Positions 47,501-59,560 of a DNA stretch of 64,000 bases are shown one piece after another. Below the pieces are notes generated by a model. The model was given only the letters and a program-made list of their open reading frames with translations, had not been told where the DNA came from and did not search any database. The position numbers and the translations under genes are program-made. Source of the stretch: Bombus terrestris (lineage: Eukaryota; Arthropoda; Insecta; Hymenoptera; Apidae). The stretch is from the NCBI RefSeq assembly GCF_910591885.1, contig NC_063272.1, forward strand, positions 7,514,364 through 7,578,363, given 5' to 3'. Each line of letters begins with the position of its first letter. Within the stretch, counting starts at the first letter, position 1.

Positions 47501-49340
47501 GACGATCGATGCACGTGCATATGGGATCGCGGTACGTCACATAACCAGTTCACCGTAATTCGTTCTTTCAATAGGAGATACAGGAGCGTAGCGAGTTGTA
47601 AGAATGTGATCGATCGAAGACGAATAAGAAGCGTTTTTATTATATGTCTGTTACGAATAGATGGCAGATAGAACCACGAAAGAGGAAAAGTAGAAAATTG
47701 TTTTATCTGCAAACTATACTTTGGATATTTTCTATAGTTTTTCGTATTACGCGTATCCTCTGCGATTTACGTGCGATTTTGTAGTCTCGAATTTCCTCTG
47801 AATGCAAAAAACTCAGCGATCTAGTTATAGGAAATTGGGAACAGCCGGGAAAGATGGGTAGAGAAGGTTGGATACTTTTCGCTTTGATCCGATATGCTTT
47901 ATTTTACATTGAAATCTGCTAAACCGAGAAATGAATGAAAAAATTGGTATTTGTTATAATGGAAAGACAAAAGTCCGATATATTCGCGTAAATTTTCGTT
48001 AAAATCGACACTTGGTATAGCTTTTTTTTTGCACGAGGTGTCGCAAGCTTTAGAAAGAGGACACCACATGGCACGCTTTGTGAATTCTTCGTTCGACGTT
48101 ATTCCCCCGTTTTGCTTTAAAATCGCATATCCCGTGACACGATGTTATCTCTTAAAAAACAATTAAATGGAATTACGCTGACTGTCGAGGTTGCATAACG
48201 AGAAGTAAACTCTACACCGTTACCATCCAGGAAAAAGATACGACAAGTCGATTTTTGTTGGTTCTTTGATTTTTACGTTATAACGGTGAAACATTACGGG
48301 ACATAATTCGACTTTTATGCGAGAAATCAATAACTAACTGATGTCATATCGTAAATCTAATCTTGTAACGTTCGGTATCTTGAAAATGTTCAACAGGCTA
48401 ACAAAAACACACGTATAGTGTGTATGTACTCGGTCTTAAAAGTAAATAAAAATACAATAGCAAAATTGACTGGCAGCAACAGAACCGTAAAGTTGTTTTC
48501 CTGTAAAATATGAAAAAATGATTTTCGTCACGACATTTATCATGATTTTCTTCTGTCGACATCGTATACGTAGCGTACTATATCGAGCACGTACGAGTTC
48601 TATTTCAGTTATATATAAAATATACTGAAAAAGATAAATTCTCGCAAACGGAGAGCAGATAACTGTAAAACAGATTAAAAATACACACAGATACGAGATA
48701 AAATTCGCCCCTGAGGTTCTTCCACGTCGAGCGAGTTTCGGTACAGTGATTTGAAATTTCAAGTGACCCGTGATTCTTTGACACACGGTTATCGTCGTTT
48801 GTGCAACACAAACAACGCATCACGTGCAGCACACATGAATGGTTGAAACGCGGACGTATCGTGTCTAAAATGCGCGAAGTACTACAATGAACCAGTAATT
48901 ACAGTTATAATGACGCGTGAATTAAAATCGAGTGACGCATTTGAGACGGCTTTTGCACCTTTAAATATCATTAAGCGATTCGTAAAGCGTGAATTTGACG
49001 AGCATACGAAATAATAGATCTAGACAAGTATTATTTGAAATTAAGATAAAAAATAATTATCTCAGACGATTCATTTCGTATTATTATCTTCTATACATTA
49101 ACACGTTGATTACCAACACGGCTATCGTTGATCTACGTTCTTATACTTTGTAGAATTATTAAAATAAGATAAATTTCATGAACTGGACAATTTTATAATT
49201 TTAATCTATTTCGACTTCCAGAGTGAAATATGTCAAATTCGCATGACAGTCAACGTGTTCACACTGCTGTGATTCCCGAAATTTTACGTCTCAATCTTCC
49301 ATTCATTTTAGCGAACGAAAAAATTCTTTACAGTTTTATA
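47501..49340. other. Intergenic or intronic DNA, no gene seen
   Basis: The minus-strand frames around 48436-48832 overlap in different phases without recognisable features. Confidence 0.45.
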
Positions 49341-49421
49341 TTGAGTTGGCAACTAAGTGATTACGGATTTTGTCAATATCACCTAATGACAAAAGCCGCA
49401 ATCACTTAGTTGCCAACCCAA
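49341..49421. mobile_element. MADE1-like mariner MITE, family 2 copy 3 (81 bp)
   Basis: Starts TTGAGTTGGCAACTAAGTGA and ends TCACTTAGTTGCCAACCCAA, with TA at 49339-49340 and 49422-49423. Arms of about 37 bp carry very few mismatches around an ATATCACCTA-type centre. It is complete and well preserved. Confidence 0.92.
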
Positions 49422-49423
49422 TA

Positions 49424-50268
49424 CCAGAACTATATATCTAATATGAAATCGAAACGAGAAATCGTGCATATCCAGGATAATGAACTCATATCTTGCTAGA
49501 GCAGAAGATATTTTTCAACGTTAGAAAAATATTATTGGGTCGGAAATGAGCGAAAGAACGCGGCAGGATTAAATATATTTTCAAGTGATCTTAAAAGTGA
49601 ATTGTCATAAGTGTTCACATTCTCTTTCTCTCACTTTCATCTCCTCTCACCTTTCATTTAACGCAGCGACTAAAATAAAAGCAGTCAGAGGAGTCGTCGT
49701 CTCCTATGGAGATTTGAAAAGGAAATTGATTTTATATCGCTACTGAACGCACGATCGATCGAGTTGCAAGAAAGAATCGATGTACTCGAAACAAGAATGT
49801 TACGCAAAGCGGTGTTTTTTCGCGCGAAATCATGATTTGCAACTTGACATTGGCCCGGACGTTCACGGACAATATTTCACGTAAGAGGTGCGCGTGTTCG
49901 CCTTTCACCGGGTCCGATAACGCGATATAATTAAATTTCGCGCAGTCAGAAAATTGATGGCCGCTCGTTCGAAATCGCAGCTCTCGCTCGGTCGTTGACA
50001 CGAACGATGATGAAATTGACGATCAATTGGCTACCCCTATCTGCGATTTTTTGCACAATTTCAACTAATGTCGTCAGTGGAGTTTTACTAGCCTGTGAAT
50101 TTCAATAGTTGCAGGCTTGATCAGTATTTATGGATCTTTCTGTGTAATAGGAATAGGTTTCCTAATGAAAAATATAGTTGGTAACGTAATGAATGAAATT
50201 TTATACGAGTATTTTATATAATTTTATAAACAGTATGGATTTTATTATAGATTTTCGTTTATTGTATA
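49424..50268. other. No gene seen
   Basis: A CpG-richer patch lies around 49730-50010 with one unrecognised 89-codon minus-strand frame. Confidence 0.45.
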
Positions 50269-50340
50269 TTAACTTGGCAACTAAGTGATTTCGAATTTTG
50301 TCAATACCACCTAATGACAAAAGTTGTTGTTGTTAATGTA
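50269..50340. mobile_element. Truncated family 2 MITE abutting a second copy
   Basis: It starts TTAACTTGGCAACTAAGTGA after a TA at 50267-50268 and continues through the element centre (CACCTAATGACAAAAG). It then breaks into TTGTTGTTGTTAATGTA instead of its right terminus. It runs directly into the element at 50341. Confidence 0.8.
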
Positions 50341-50456
50341 TTGGGTTGTCAACTAAGTGATTGCGGATTTTGTCAATACCAATGACAAAATACAATGACA
50401 AAAGTTGTTATTAGGTGGTATTGACAAAATCCGCAATCACTTAGTTGCCAACCCAA
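50341..50456. mobile_element. Family 2 mariner MITE with expanded centre (116 bp)
   Basis: Starts TTGGGTTGTCAACTAAGTGA and ends TCACTTAGTTGCCAACCCAA, with TA at 50339-50340 and 50457-50458. The arms (about 40 bp) differ at one position (TTGTC for TTGGC). The centre carries two AATGACAAAA words and a TTGTTATTAGGTGG segment. This suggests recombination or nested insertion between two copies. Confidence 0.88.
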
Positions 50457-52946
50457 TACATTCTAACGTATGGATTCTAAAAATCATCTGTTATATAAAT
50501 TCCATAGATTCCAAAACGTACCCATTTTTTAAAAAACGTTTATATAGACGAATCTCTCTCAAGATATCGATAAGGACATTTGAAGATATGTTCGAGAGGC
50601 TTTGATTAATGTTTCTATATTATTTATTGAATATTTTTCGAACTATTCGTATGTTTATGGACGAAACACCAATCGACGTATCGCTACCCTGTTACGTGTG
50701 TGTAAAATGTAGATAAACAAGGGAAGAGGGTGAGGACGAATGGTTTCTGGTCGAGCGCGCCACGTGAACAATGCCGATCCATGAACGAAACAGGTCGTCA
50801 CTCGCCGCTGCACAACGACGTGGGTTTAACGGATTGTGCGCTTCTCGAAAATATCGCTCCTCGTATCTGCGTTGTTGTGTAATGTTTCTATTACGATCGC
50901 GATACGGCCATTAAGCCGCGCGATCTCGACGATCGATCGAAAGGATAAAGATGGCCGAGAGAAGATCGTGGCGTAGATCTCCACCGATTTGTAAATCTCG
51001 TGAGAAAATATAGAAGACAAAAATTGCTTGGTAGATGCGTATAAGATAATTTGATTAGAAAGTTGTTTTTCAATGACAGATATCGACGAATAACTTCGTA
51101 TTAGTAGACTGCAGATTTTTATGCAAATTCCCACTCGATTTTATCAATTCTTCGCTCTATATATTTTGCATATTTTTGTATAATATATGCAAATTTTCGC
51201 ACGTTTAGATTTTCCATGACGCATATAATTAATTAATAATATAATTTCACGAATATGTTTCCAACTCTGTACATTGCTCTTACAGCGTACGATGCTAGTT
51301 TCAAACGCGTTAATACGTCTATTCGAAAAGTTAAAAGTTCATTATCCTTTATAATTGTACTATCGTTATGCGAGAGACAATCGTGTAAATCATTGTGGAA
51401 TTTATATTGCTGGATTTTATGCGATTTAGTAATTTAACGATGGAATTTATTACTCGTAATTTATTATCGTAATTGCAAAGCTTTTCTATTTCTGTTTCAA
51501 TGTTATTTCCATATTAGGATCAATCTTACACAATAAGCTGTTAATAGATTATACAATTCTTTCCGTCAGTATAAAATTATATATACGCATGTATATATTT
51601 TGTTCAACAATCTCCAGAATTGTTTTTCTATTTTTAATATCTGACGATTCAATAGAATTTTTATAGAATAAAAAACGGGAACGTGTTCCATTAACCGTGT
51701 TTTCAAATTCTTCCTATTCTGGGTTTGAGGATAACCGTATCTCTCTGAACCGGATATCCGGACCATGGGTCACGCCGTGGGAGCTTCTGAACGTCAGATA
51801 AATTGAGCGACGGAGAATAGACGAAATTGCTATTTATACGCGACTTTGTCTACGTTATACGCGACGTTTAGAAGTTTAGATAAACGGTGATATGGATACG
51901 AACAAATATTTAGCAACGAGATTATCTGACGACGATAAGAAACTCGATCAAAAATACTTGCTACTTTGTCTTATTATTAGACTGCGTAAAATTACTATAA
52001 ATTTGTGTGAATTTCCTAGGAAATTCAAATGCCTCGCGGATATACGAGTAATTTTTAGAAATCGTCGTTATTGATTCCAGTTGAAAGACAATGTCTAACC
52101 GTTCGACATAATGTCGTTTGCCAGACGAAATTTCATTTCCTTGAAAGTTAATTGTTCCCACTTTTCGATGTTTACATCCAGGTCCAAGGTATCGGTTTAT
52201 CGATCGAACGAAAAGAATTACGTATTCGTCTGTATCGTACACAACGATGACCTTCTGCTCTTCGAATCGACGGTTAATTTAAATAATTGTTTGGTTGAGC
52301 ATTTCTACCGTATAATATATCGAACTTTCTAGTTAACAACAACTATACGTACATCCAGAATTCAACGTTCGATTAATCATTCTATAATTCGGAAAAATTT
52401 TACCACCGCTAATTTCATTAACTCGTAAAAAGGATCTAAATACAACGAAGTAAACACTAAATATTGCAAAATAGCGAAATAACATCGAACGACGCTTCTT
52501 CAAACGTTAAAAAGCCCCGAGATTCTCGACTTGTGTACCGAGTTTCAACCAATTCACCTGTCGTCCCTTTTTGACGCTTCCTTCATCTTCAACGCACCTG
52601 CAAGCGCGTCAGAACGATTCACAACCGAGATACATCTCCGCACACGTGTGTACACACGTGCAGTACACATTGTGCAGTACGTATTGTATACGTACGTAAT
52701 ATATATATAAGTAGCTGCAGTTAGAATCGAATGAGAAGGTTTTGCGGAGGAGGTGCAGGGGTTAATCTGTTGGAGGTCAAAACAGCGTAAAGGATACCGC
52801 CAGTTAGCCCACACATTCGCATTGTTGCAGAACGTGTTGAGCGCGCCTCCCTTGACATTAAAACGTGCGCTTACGACGCGCGTTCCATCGCAAAAGCGTA
52901 ATATATGCCCGCGCCTACCATCGATTCTCACCCCACTCCTTTTAAC
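50457..52946. other. Intergenic or intronic DNA, palindromic patch at 52.64 kb
   Basis: No supported gene. Frames at 52554-52931 overlap on both strands. An 18-bp perfect palindrome with two CACGTG boxes lies at 52643-52660. Confidence 0.4.
52643..52660. promoter_or_regulatory. Paired CACGTG E-boxes in an 18-bp palindrome
   Basis: CACGTGTGTACACACGTG is its own reverse complement and places two CACGTG boxes at its ends. The same patch holds further palindromic ACGT words up to about 52700. CACGTG is bound by bHLH factors such as Clock/Cycle and Myc/Max. Confidence 0.4.
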
Positions 52947-53260
52947 GTTCCATCGTTTTGCTATCCTTTACTCTCTTTCTCGTGTTCCTTGTCTTATTAT
53001 ACGTAATAAGATGCATCTTACATCACGTTTTTCTTTCCATCTTTCATTGTTTTTTCATTTCTTTTTTTTATGTTGACTTTTTCTTCAACTTTGCTTTTCA
53101 AAAACGCTTACCTCCATACATTCTATTTCCATACTTAGCGTTCCATCGTTTTGCCTTTCTTTCTTCTCCCTCGTGTCTTGTTATGTATATCTTGCGTTAC
53201 GTATCTCTTTTATCTTTTTTTCTACCTTTTTCCTCTTTATTTCTGCTTATCTTTTTTCTC
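52947..53260. repeat. Diverged tandem duplication, offset ~193 bp
   Basis: GTTCCATCGTTTTGCTATCC (52947) recurs as GTTCCATCGTTTTGCCTTTC (53140). Both are followed by CTCGTGTTCCTTGTC/CTCGTGTCTTGTTAT, a TTACGTA-type word and a long T-rich tract. Open frames here come from pyrimidine richness. Confidence 0.65.
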
Positions 53261-53605
53261 GATCGGTTAAACTTGGTAACTACGCGACGTTACCTGCGTA
53301 TCTCCTGAGTCGAGTACTCGCGTCGCGCGTTTTTCCCATCGCCCTTTCCCCGCGACACCTAAAAAATGCCGAATTGAAAGATAGAATCTTCGTGATTGGC
53401 AATTCAGAACGAAATAGAAGGAAGCGAGACAAAGCGAAAGGACAGGACTTGAACAGAATTTTCATTATCCGGGCTAACCGACTCATTGTTGGACAATAAA
53501 CGATCTTCCAAAATGATCTCGCACGAAGTAACACCACCGCAAAACGATCGAATCTTTCTATTTCAATAACGTTCTTAGCATATCTTCGAGAAAAAAGGCA
53601 CTTAC

Positions 53606-53674
53606 TTGGAGAAACTTCATATACTCCTCGGCTGTTGTTATTCGGATCAGTGCCCCACGAATGGCACATGATCC
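53606..53674 (-). CDS. Candidate 69-bp coding exon, unknown protein
   Basis: On the minus strand the donor CTCCAA|GTAAGT (53605-53600) closely matches consensus. The frame before it reads GSCAIRGALIRITTAEEYMK then FLQ, 23 codons in phase 0 at both ends, with a composition typical of coding sequence. The weak point is the acceptor, AAAAG after a TTTTTTCTACTCT tract, which lacks the usual pyrimidine at -3. Another frame opens with ATG inside the same segment (MCHSWGTDPNNNSRG), so a first-exon reading is also possible. I do not recognise either peptide. Confidence 0.25.
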
Positions 53675-55030
53675 CTTTTACGTCAGAGTAGAAAAAATAC
53701 GAGGCACGTATACTCGCTTATCGACTTGTTACGAGTTTGTTGCCAGTAGCATACCACTTTTTCATCGGCCTCCTTTTCCTCATTCAACTATCTTTATCGC
53801 TGTGTTATCGATAGCGTAACGTATTTGAACGATTTCAGCAACGGTATTGCAACACCGGATACGCTCGTTTACTTTTTCAACTGTTATCACCGCCGTTACT
53901 TTCACTTTTCCTTGATTTTCCTTTTCCTTCGACCACCTTATCGACTCGTATCAGCCACACGTCATGCGCGATGGGAGGTCAAGTACGCGATACGCTGTTT
54001 TCTCTTTCTTCTCGACGCGATCTATCTTGCCCCAACGACGATTCTTACGATTTTGTGGAAATTCGGGACTTGGAAATGTTCTAAGCCAAGATTTGGTGAA
54101 ATTTCCTGCCAATTTTCTTTTATTCGTTCCTTCAACGATTCTTCACAGTGAAATCGATCTTTAGTTTCATCTTCGTGTTTATTTAATCGCGGACGATTTA
54201 GCGAATGATATCGTAACAGCTAAGATAAATATTCTTGGAAATCTGGTCGTTAAACGAGAACAGTTTCTATGGAACTTTTTATAATTTGCTTATTTGCATA
54301 TTTTTAGGTGTTATCTTTCAAGTAACGATTGAAAATCTGCTCTTTATTTTCTTTGTTGGTGTATTGCAAGTATTTCTACAATTTTTTATTAAGACGTTGT
54401 TAAAAATAGCGCACAAGATTGGACGTTATTAATATAGAAAGTTCGAGAAAATTCTTTTTAGGAAAAGAGATCGTCTGACCAGCTGATCAGCCAATTAACC
54501 GTCGAAAGACTTTAGACCGATTCTTCGTACCGGATGACAAATTCCAACGAAAAAGCTGAACAAAAGGCCAACAATACGATTTATCTTCTAAAAATTCTAC
54601 GGAAAATGGCCAATTATCGGAAGACTTACTTTATCAATGAAACTACTAAGGGTTTCTTCGAATTTCTTTAAAACATGTCACAAAATGGATACATACGCTA
54701 TCTACTTACATTTGTAACTTCCGGTATGTTGTATCTAATCTCTTGGGTATGCAATTTGTTTTCAACTGTTTCATTCAGGGTCGATATTAGCTAAAATAAA
54801 GATAGTTACTAGTATTGCTTCAAAAAGCGAGATAAGTAACAATTCGCAATAAGAAATCGCGTCTAGAAATGAGATCACGGACGCTTTATGCTGCAAGCTA
54901 TACGATTTTTTTTAATAAACGCTTCTTCTGTTCGTGAATATCTTGTACTGTTATTTAGCGAAGGTCAGTTGAATTTTAAAAATCAGTAGGAAATTACAAA
55001 AATATTAAGGATCTTATATCATAATATTAC
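53675..55030. other. Intergenic or intronic DNA, no supported gene
   Basis: The plus-strand frames at 53825-54164 and 54235-54432 overlap in different phases and have no motifs. Confidence 0.4.
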
Positions 55031-56396
55031 CTACACAGTGGCTGACAGAAGTACATTGATTCATGACAGAAATGGAACATTTATTCAAACGTATACTCTC
55101 AGAAGACACACGTTATCTATTTCAAATATATATTTAATAAAAAATCAGTATTCAACATGAATGATCGTCTTAAGCATATGATACGTAAGTATTAAAGATA
55201 GTTTCATTGAATTTTCAGATTTATTATTATAATTGATAATTGGCTGTTTCAATGTCTACGTTCTCGTCTCGTCTACGTTCTCAGACTTCTTTCGATCTTT
55301 GTTTACTCATTAACAGTGCTAAATTACAATATATTTCTCGTAACATGCATAATATATTCACAAAATATTCCCACAAATGTTCGAATACCTCTTTGCGCCA
55401 TTGTATGTCAACTACTTTAGCCAACTACTAATAAAAAAAAAAAAAGAAAAAGAACGGAAAAAACAGGAAACCGTAGTACATATGATGCAACTTCTGGGAG
55501 CATCGATCGTTCGCGGAATCGCTACTGATATTCATCTAAAGGTAGCGATACGTCGATGGCAACGAGGTCGAGTTGGAACACAATGGCCTCGTAATGACCG
55601 CTCGTAACCCGGCGATGACTTGCAGAACGAGTTTCCAGCTTGCGCTTTAGAGATTAATTTCACTGACGAAAATCACGCCGGCCTAATGGTTCTCCGCGAT
55701 GCCATTGACTTCTTTCGTCCTCTCGAGATGCAACACGTCGTTATTACAACGTTACCATAACACGTCGTGCGTCAGACCGTGAGATAATACATAGATTGTT
55801 GCGCAATAATTCTAATAAATTGAATTTATTTATCGCCAGAGCACAGGTGTAACGTGCATTCTGCGAGAAGGATGCTCGTCCAGATGGTATCGAGCTAACG
55901 GTCGAGTAACGAGCCGTTTTACGAGCTCCAAGATAAATCTTTTACCGATCACCGCTTGATTCCGCGCGCTTACGAATTTTATTTCATTGCCATTAACAGC
56001 CTATAAGAGTAGTATTTGCACACTGCCAAATTATTGCAAGTAGTATGCAAAATACAGCGGAGTAGTTCGTAATTAGTGGTACAAACGCGGTCTAGGAGAT
56101 CTTATGGCTGGAAATAGGACGAGGATGGAGAACAAGGAAATTACGTTGGATAAGTTTCATTTCTGAGAAAATAGAATTTGGAAATTCCAGTCGAACATGC
56201 GTGTGTTTGGCTAATTTTCGATTAGTCAGTAGTAAGTGATCGGATGCAAGTCGTTACACGCGCGAGAATAATAAAATGCCACTTGGTAACGTTACGATGT
56301 TCTATAGACTAGTACTATATCAATTTCGCACTGGATCATCATGAACAGATTTCACGCTACAGAAATATTCCTATATCTCGTAGAGTGTTCTGGTAG
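55031..56396. other. Transposon-end fragment, then DNA without a supported gene
   Basis: CACAGTGGCTGACAGAAGTA at 55036-55055 resembles the Tc1-type ends at 37.1 kb, but no partner end was found. A GC-richer patch lies at 55550-55990. Confidence 0.35.
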
Positions 56397-56562
56397 GAAA
56401 TACGCTGTTTCGATAATAAAACGTTCATAGAACTCGCGATAGAACTCCCAATTACAATGCACAGTGGTGTGCAACGAGTTTTCCGAATCGAAAGAAATCG
56501 CGTTTGCACGTACATCGTTACAGCAAACAATGATTCGAGATTTCCAAATGGCCAGCAGTCAG
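56397..56562 (+). CDS. Candidate 166-bp coding exon, unknown protein
   Basis: TCTGGTAG ends at 56396 as a possible acceptor, and CAGTCAG|GTGAGA at 56563 is a full consensus donor. The intervening frame is open in phase 0. It reads KTFIELAIELPITMHSG, then RVFRIERNRVCTYIVTANN and a polar NGQQSG end, a composition unlike translated A+T-rich noise. The frame also runs past the donor as a 100-codon ATG-initiated ORF (56457-56759). The acceptor has little pyrimidine tract. The family is not recognised. Confidence 0.25.
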
Positions 56563-57819
56563 GTGAGAATGAAATAGTTACGCGGACTACAAATCAGGAA
56601 ACGTATAAAAGAGCAACTTTTCACGCTAGAGAACGAGAAACTGCAGGGGGATTAAATCGCGATGATTTCTATCATTTTTCTGTCTTTCGATTGGATGTAG
56701 TAACGGACGATTGGCGACTAACCATTAGAGAAATTGCAAAATTTGTGATTTTGCAATAAGCAAAATTTGTTTGCCGTTTATCGTCGCTGCTACAAGTTGT
56801 TACAAGTTGCAGAAACGAGCAGATATTGTTAACAAGAAAAATCTGTAATTTTATATCTGCAATTTTCAGCAGTTACGGGATTGTGTCATAGTTAACGGTG
56901 CAAATTAGAGTTCAGATGTGACGAACGTAGATTGCAAATGCTCGTTTATTGCAATGGAAACGGATACGCATTACAAATGATACCGCGTTTAGTTTCGTTA
57001 TTAAGGATAAGTGTGTCGCAATGAAAGTTCATTTCGCGGATATTACTGACGTATTACGGTAAAAATTGATCTTGTATGTTTTACAAATATTGCAGACGTA
57101 ATACGAAAATGCGTAATTTACCTTTATGCGTGTCACGAGCATTGTATGCTGCGATAAAATTCCCATTTCTTAGATTCAATTTACAAAAAAAAAAACAACT
57201 CGACAAATGTCCTCTTATAAATTATTCTCTAAAATATCGAATATAATCTTCGAATTAATTCCATCTCGTAACCTCGAATACCACCAAATACCAGTTAAAT
57301 CTACCGTTTCAATATTTTCTATCTCTCTACGCTATCTAATCCACGGTTACCTGTTCGTGCGATGTACAGACTATTCGTAATTACTCGAGCAATTTGTAAG
57401 AGTCGAAAAATCAAAAAAGTATAAGATCTTCGTTTTTGAAATTCCTACGATTACTGCTGCTGCAAGTACTTCTTCAAATAATCAACGAGACAATTTTATT
57501 CGTTACTCTCTCATTTATCTATTATCGCTTTCCCCTGTCATAATCTCGTAATTCTAATAAAGTCTCGTTACGACCAATGGAGTTATTAACCTTCGAAATC
57601 TTAGAAAGTAACGGGCATATCTTTGGAACGGTGTCTCCTGGCACGGTGTCAATTATACATAGTGGCACGCACGAGCACAGAGATTTAGAACGTTCCGGGG
57701 CGGAGTAAGACGTAAAGGCGTGCACGAGCTCGCGGGTTCGAAACAGGTGACTGCCGTTTATGGTTAGAGCGCATAATTAATCGGCCGTCTAAATACGGTG
57801 CACGAGGCGAAAGACTTAC
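56563..57819. other. No supported gene
   Basis: A perfect 10-bp stem ATTGCAAAAT/ATTTTGCAAT lies at 56733-56757. A CpG-rich patch begins near 57600. Confidence 0.4.
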
Positions 57820-57998
57820 CTTCTCGACTTGGCGTGGCCAATTAAAGAACGTGGAATATCGGCCAGCGTAGGAAACACCTGGATGAGAGGCCCTGTTGCA
57901 CGCGTTCAAACCACTTTCTTCTTCTACCCTGCGTGCCTTCTTGTTCCTGCTCCCGCTTTTTCCATACCAGACCACTAACTTTGTACTCGATCATTTTA
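57820..57998 (-). other. Candidate first exon with perfect splice donor
   Basis: On the minus strand GTCGAGAAG|GTAAGT (junction at 57820/57819) is a textbook donor. Upstream, ATAAAATGATCGAG provides a start codon in good insect context. That frame (MIEYKVSGLVWKKREQEQEG…) stops before the donor after 50 codons. A different frame (…STFFNWPRQVEK) runs into the donor in phase 0, but its 5' end lacks ATG. The segment may therefore be a non-coding leader exon, or coding in one of these frames with an internal donor. A CpG-rich neighbourhood supports an exon or promoter. Confidence 0.3.
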
Positions 57999-59104
57999 TC
58001 CGGTAGACGCGCCTATTGGAAAGTACAAGCTTCGATATCGGTATAAAATTTGAAGCTTCAAGTTTATACAGTTTGTAATATAATTTTATTTTGCTATGAG
58101 GATAAGTATTGGTCAATTTTATTAATCGGTTGAATTTAACGTGTAAAGAAAATTGGTAATAAAATTCGATATAAAGTTATGTGAGAGTTCACTGTATTCG
58201 ATATCAAACTTAAAGTTCTAATTTAATGGAAAGATCGCGTTAGTTTTATCGTATTATGTATTTCGTAAGTGTTGTAGAAAATACAAATTTTAGAGGCAAT
58301 ATTAGCAGTAAAATTTCATGATTTTTTATTGTTCAAACGTCAAGAAATACTTCTCCTTCTATGAACTTGCGATAGGAGTTTCGTCTGACCAATTAAACTC
58401 TTCCGAACGATCTTTTGGCGCTGTTCTTTGCTTCTTGCAAGTTTAGTGTTTTATTCGGTGTGTACGCGACGAATCGTTCGATTTTTGATAGGAGAATTTG
58501 TCAACGCTGAAGCCGCAGAAATTTATATCGGATTTCGCAAGTTTGTAAAATTGACGAAACGATTTGTTTCGATTATAAATTTATTACTTCGCTATTAAAT
58601 TCATTCTTGTTGCCGATGTAATCCATTATTCAAAGAACATTTTTGCAGCTCGCAACGTTTTATGTATTATGCAGTAGTTTCTCTACAATCTGGTTTCGTT
58701 TGTCGTTCGTGGTTTTAAGTTCTGCTAAACAGATTTCATTATTATGTCAGAATTCTTGGCTTCTCGTTCGTATACTGATTGCATTAAGCTTTTTATGTTC
58801 ATTGTATAATATCAAGCAAAGGTTTTTAAAGTGTCAGCTATATGAAAGTATCGACGGAACTCGGTACAGCTTAGCTCCAATGACATAACTCTGTAGCTCT
58901 AAGTAGATTTGACCCAGTGACGTCAACGATATGTTGAGTTCTGCAGCTGACAGTCATTTACAAGTATGAGCGGTATTCGCTGTAATATAACGTTATCGTA
59001 ATCGAACATTATAAAAATCGAACTTTGCAAATTTTCAGTTTCTCGTGAATTTCTATTCGTCAATAATATTTGACACGCGTGAAATTCTTTAATGCGTACT
59101 CATT
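57999..59104. other. A+T-rich DNA, no gene seen
   Basis: One 81-codon plus-strand frame (58643-58888) has no motif or splice support. Confidence 0.5.
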
Positions 59105-59560
59105 GCTAAAGATCGACATTTTCTTCATAATAAAATTCTTCCGTCTAATTTCCTTAGCATTCTACAAATATTTTACATACAGTCTCTTCCATCAATTTTC
59201 TTCTCTTTCGCGTATCATGATCAATTTTCGATAGAAGAATAATTATTTACCAACTTCATCCTTGCGTCACATTACGATCAACATTCATTAAACCTTTCAA
59301 ACATTCCGAACTTTACGAACAATAAACCTACCATTAAATTTCTCTGCTGAAAATATTTTAATTAGAAAATATATTAAATACTCTTCTTCTACAAATATCT
59401 TCTATTCGATACTTCACCCAATTAATTCTTTTCGTTTCCACGCTTGACAAGCGAATTTTCGTGGGAAAATAATTATTCACTGACTTTATTCTTACGTTAC
59501 ATTGCAGCTAACGTTCATTAAGTCTATCAACGTGTACAATTTACAGAGAAGTCGTAACGT
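59105..59560. repeat. Diverged tandem duplication, offset ~230 bp
   Basis: Copy 1 (to about 59340) and copy 2 (to about 59560) share, in order, TTCTACAAATATTTT/TTCTACAAATATCTT, AATTTTCGATAGAAGAATAA/AATTTTCGTGGGAAAATAAT, and ACTTCATCCTTGCGTCACAT/ACTTTATTCTTACGTTACAT. They also share AACATTCATTAA/AACGTTCATTAA. Confidence 0.7.

Noticed and set aside
52958..53308. 107-116 codon plus-strand frames with hydrophobic residues
   Set aside because: They follow the T/C-rich tandem duplication; low-complexity sequence, not genes.
57722..57760. GGTTCGAAAC as a possible tRNA B-box
   Set aside because: No matching A-box at the right distance and no acceptor stem could be folded.
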